Shown here in pieces: positions 62,721 through 64,000 of a DNA stretch of 64,000 nucleotides. This stretch comes from Anoplopoma fimbria. Lineage: Eukaryota; Chordata; Actinopteri; Perciformes; Anoplopomatidae. Below the pieces are notes generated by a model. It saw nothing but the letters and a program-made list of their open reading frames with translations. It did not search any database and had not been told where the DNA came from. The stretch lies in contig NC_072458.1 in NCBI RefSeq assembly GCF_027596085.1, positions 227,001-291,000 of the forward strand, given 5' to 3'. How positions within the stretch are numbered: the first letter of the stretch is position 1; the number at the start of each line of letters is the position of its first letter. A program made the translations under genes and the position numbers.

Positions 62721-63085
62721 TCACTCTCTTTCCTCTTTGCTCCCTTTGTGAAGAGAGCTGCATTTCTTTTCCATGGGATAAAACACTTATGTTGCCCACT
62801 GGGCAAGAATTTGCAGGCTAGTTTAATAGCCCCTTTATTTCACAGTGAACCTGTCTATCCCTGCAGGATATTACCTTTAAAAGCCCTCAAGAGCAGTCTT
62901 TATTTTGAAAGGTCAGATGGTATTTTTTATTTTTTTATTACACTCTTCATTCACAAAATGACTGTTTCCCTTTTAATAATTTATTTCCACTCTGCTTTTG
63001 TAGAGATAGCTTCCATCAGCTGTCGGCTACTGCATCACCACTACATCTCAAGTGTGTGAGTGTGATGGTGTTACTTTATGGAAGT
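62721..63085. other. Non-coding stretch, nothing recognised
   Basis: The 118-codon frame at 62703-63059 is Phe/Leu/Ile-rich with no domain or splice context. A TCACAGTGAACC word at 62840-62851 resembles the start of miR-128, but no hairpin supports it. Confidence 0.5.
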
Positions 63086-63235
63086 CATGCCACTGTTCTC
63101 AAGACCTGCTCCAACCAGCCATGAATGGCCCCAAGGCAGTCTCTCAGAGCATGAACGAAGCCCGCTAAAGGGTGCATTAAGACGTTCCACATTTATGATC
63201 CATGAACTTCCCCACCGCAAAGTGTGTGATTTAAA
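63086..63235. promoter_or_regulatory. Candidate conserved non-coding element
   Basis: GAACGAAGCCCGCTAAAGGG, GCATTAAGACGTTCC and CATTTATGATCCATG lie in a repeat-free block. Weak, composition only. Confidence 0.25.
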
Positions 63236-64000
63236 AAAAAAAAAAGCTCAGGTACAAAAACCGGCTTTGCACTGCCCTTGCTGCCTTTCATGAGCGATTG
63301 GTTTGTGTTCAGTGGGTGAAACCAAACACATTTTTAGTGTGGGCTGTTCAGGTGGATATTTTCAATACAAAATTAATGAGATACATTTCATTTCAAAGTT
63401 TCTTGGCTTGTGTTGTGTGCTTGTCAGAATAAGCAAAGTCTTTCAAAAGCACGGCGTAGCTCACTGCCCTCATAATGCCCATTTGATGTTCATAGCGCTG
63501 TCAGGATGCACCAGTCTGCAAAATGCAAAGATCAAAGCATGTCTAATTTGAACAAATAGTCTGTTTGTTTTCACGACATTTGTTCACGTACAGGGATCAA
63601 TCTAAAAGGTGCAAACCACCTTTGTAGTCGTTTGTTATCCCAATGTCAATCTGGAGTCAATATTTAACAAATATCAATAATTACAACCTTTGAAAATGTT
63701 CAGACATCTCCCTGGACAATTACTGGAGGCTATGCAGGAGATGAAGTGGTGAAAATACTTCAATAACACAATTCTCTCACTCTAGAATCATTATTTATTT
63801 TACACCCACTATACTGATATTTTTCATTTTTTTGTCTGAGTTAATGGATAGACACAAAGGTCGGTTTTGGGTTCCTGCTATAAACCTTGTGTCTTTGTCA
63901 GCCATTGTTTTTACAAGAGTAATAGCAAAGTCTTTTGTGAAGGGGAATTAGGGGAAAGTCTAAAGATCCTTGCCCAGGCACAGGGTTGCAATGCATAATC
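63236..64000. other. Non-coding stretch, nothing recognised
   Basis: Starts with an A-run near 63233-63244. AT-rich to the window end, with no gene or repeat family. Confidence 0.5.

Noticed and set aside
62840..62856. TCACAGTGAACC.GTCT, close to the mature miR-128 sequence
   Set aside because: The upstream 60-70 bases do not contain a complementary arm, so no precursor hairpin forms, and the 3' half differs.
62703..63059. 118-codon plus-strand frame
   Set aside because: No recognisable domain, Phe/Ile-rich composition as expected from T-rich DNA, and it overlaps a candidate regulatory segment.

Overview
The window looks like nuclear DNA of a bony fish, most likely a percomorph teleost. The reasons are the many long dinucleotide microsatellites (CA, GA and TA), the AT-rich non-coding background, and several interspersed repeats whose wording I recognise from percomorph genomes: a tRNA-headed SINE with a 'GCAAGGCACCGAACCCC' body, a palindromic 'GACAGAGCCAGGCT' foldback repeat, a hAT-like 'TATCGG' repeat with a BED finger, and LINE tails ending in 'GGGACTTATAAAGG' or 'GGGATCAATAAAGG'. 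The taxonomic call is inference from sequence style and memory of repeat families; no database was searched.

I find no protein-coding gene that I can support. The longest open frames (up to about 190 codons) either run through CA or TTC microsatellites or lie in strongly pyrimidine-biased DNA, and none shows a family motif apart from a broken BED zinc finger of transposon origin at 33188-33360. I also see no rRNA, convincing tRNA gene, snRNA or known microRNA. The window is best read as a gene-poor stretch, either intergenic or the inside of a very large intron.

Layout. 1-5.7 kb: repeat fragment (1632-1875), then a CpG-rich, G-quadruplex-bearing island (about 3880-4110) that abuts a 100-bp CA array. 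5.7-17 kb: mostly featureless DNA with microsatellites, a purine-strand tract (12.07-12.54 kb) and CpG-containing complex segments near 13.7 and 14.5 kb. 17.4-26.3 kb: the main mobile-element zone, with a 930-bp terminal-inverted-repeat element, a foldback repeat, a hAT-like piece, a SINE, two minisatellites and a LINE tail. 26-33 kb: AT-rich DNA, a candidate regulatory block at 30.5-30.9 kb, a TTC array and a decayed hAT-like element followed by a LINE tail. 34.5-37.7 kb: a cluster of complex, homeodomain-site-rich segments that look like conserved non-coding elements. 38-64 kb: scattered segments of the same kind (39.4, 44.6, 45.5, 49.4, 49.9, 53.3, 53.6, 55.7, 60.1, 61.3, 62.65, 63.1 kb) separated by microsatellites and plain AT-rich DNA.

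If the regulatory reading is right, the window is a regulatory landscape serving a developmental gene outside it. That is a hypothesis resting on motif content only; cross-species alignment would decide it. I did not find a convincing undescribed system. The most check-worthy items are the 930-bp TIR element, the foldback repeat, a 12+8 bp hairpin at 58596-58668, the CpG-rich island and the 30.5-37.7 kb element cluster.
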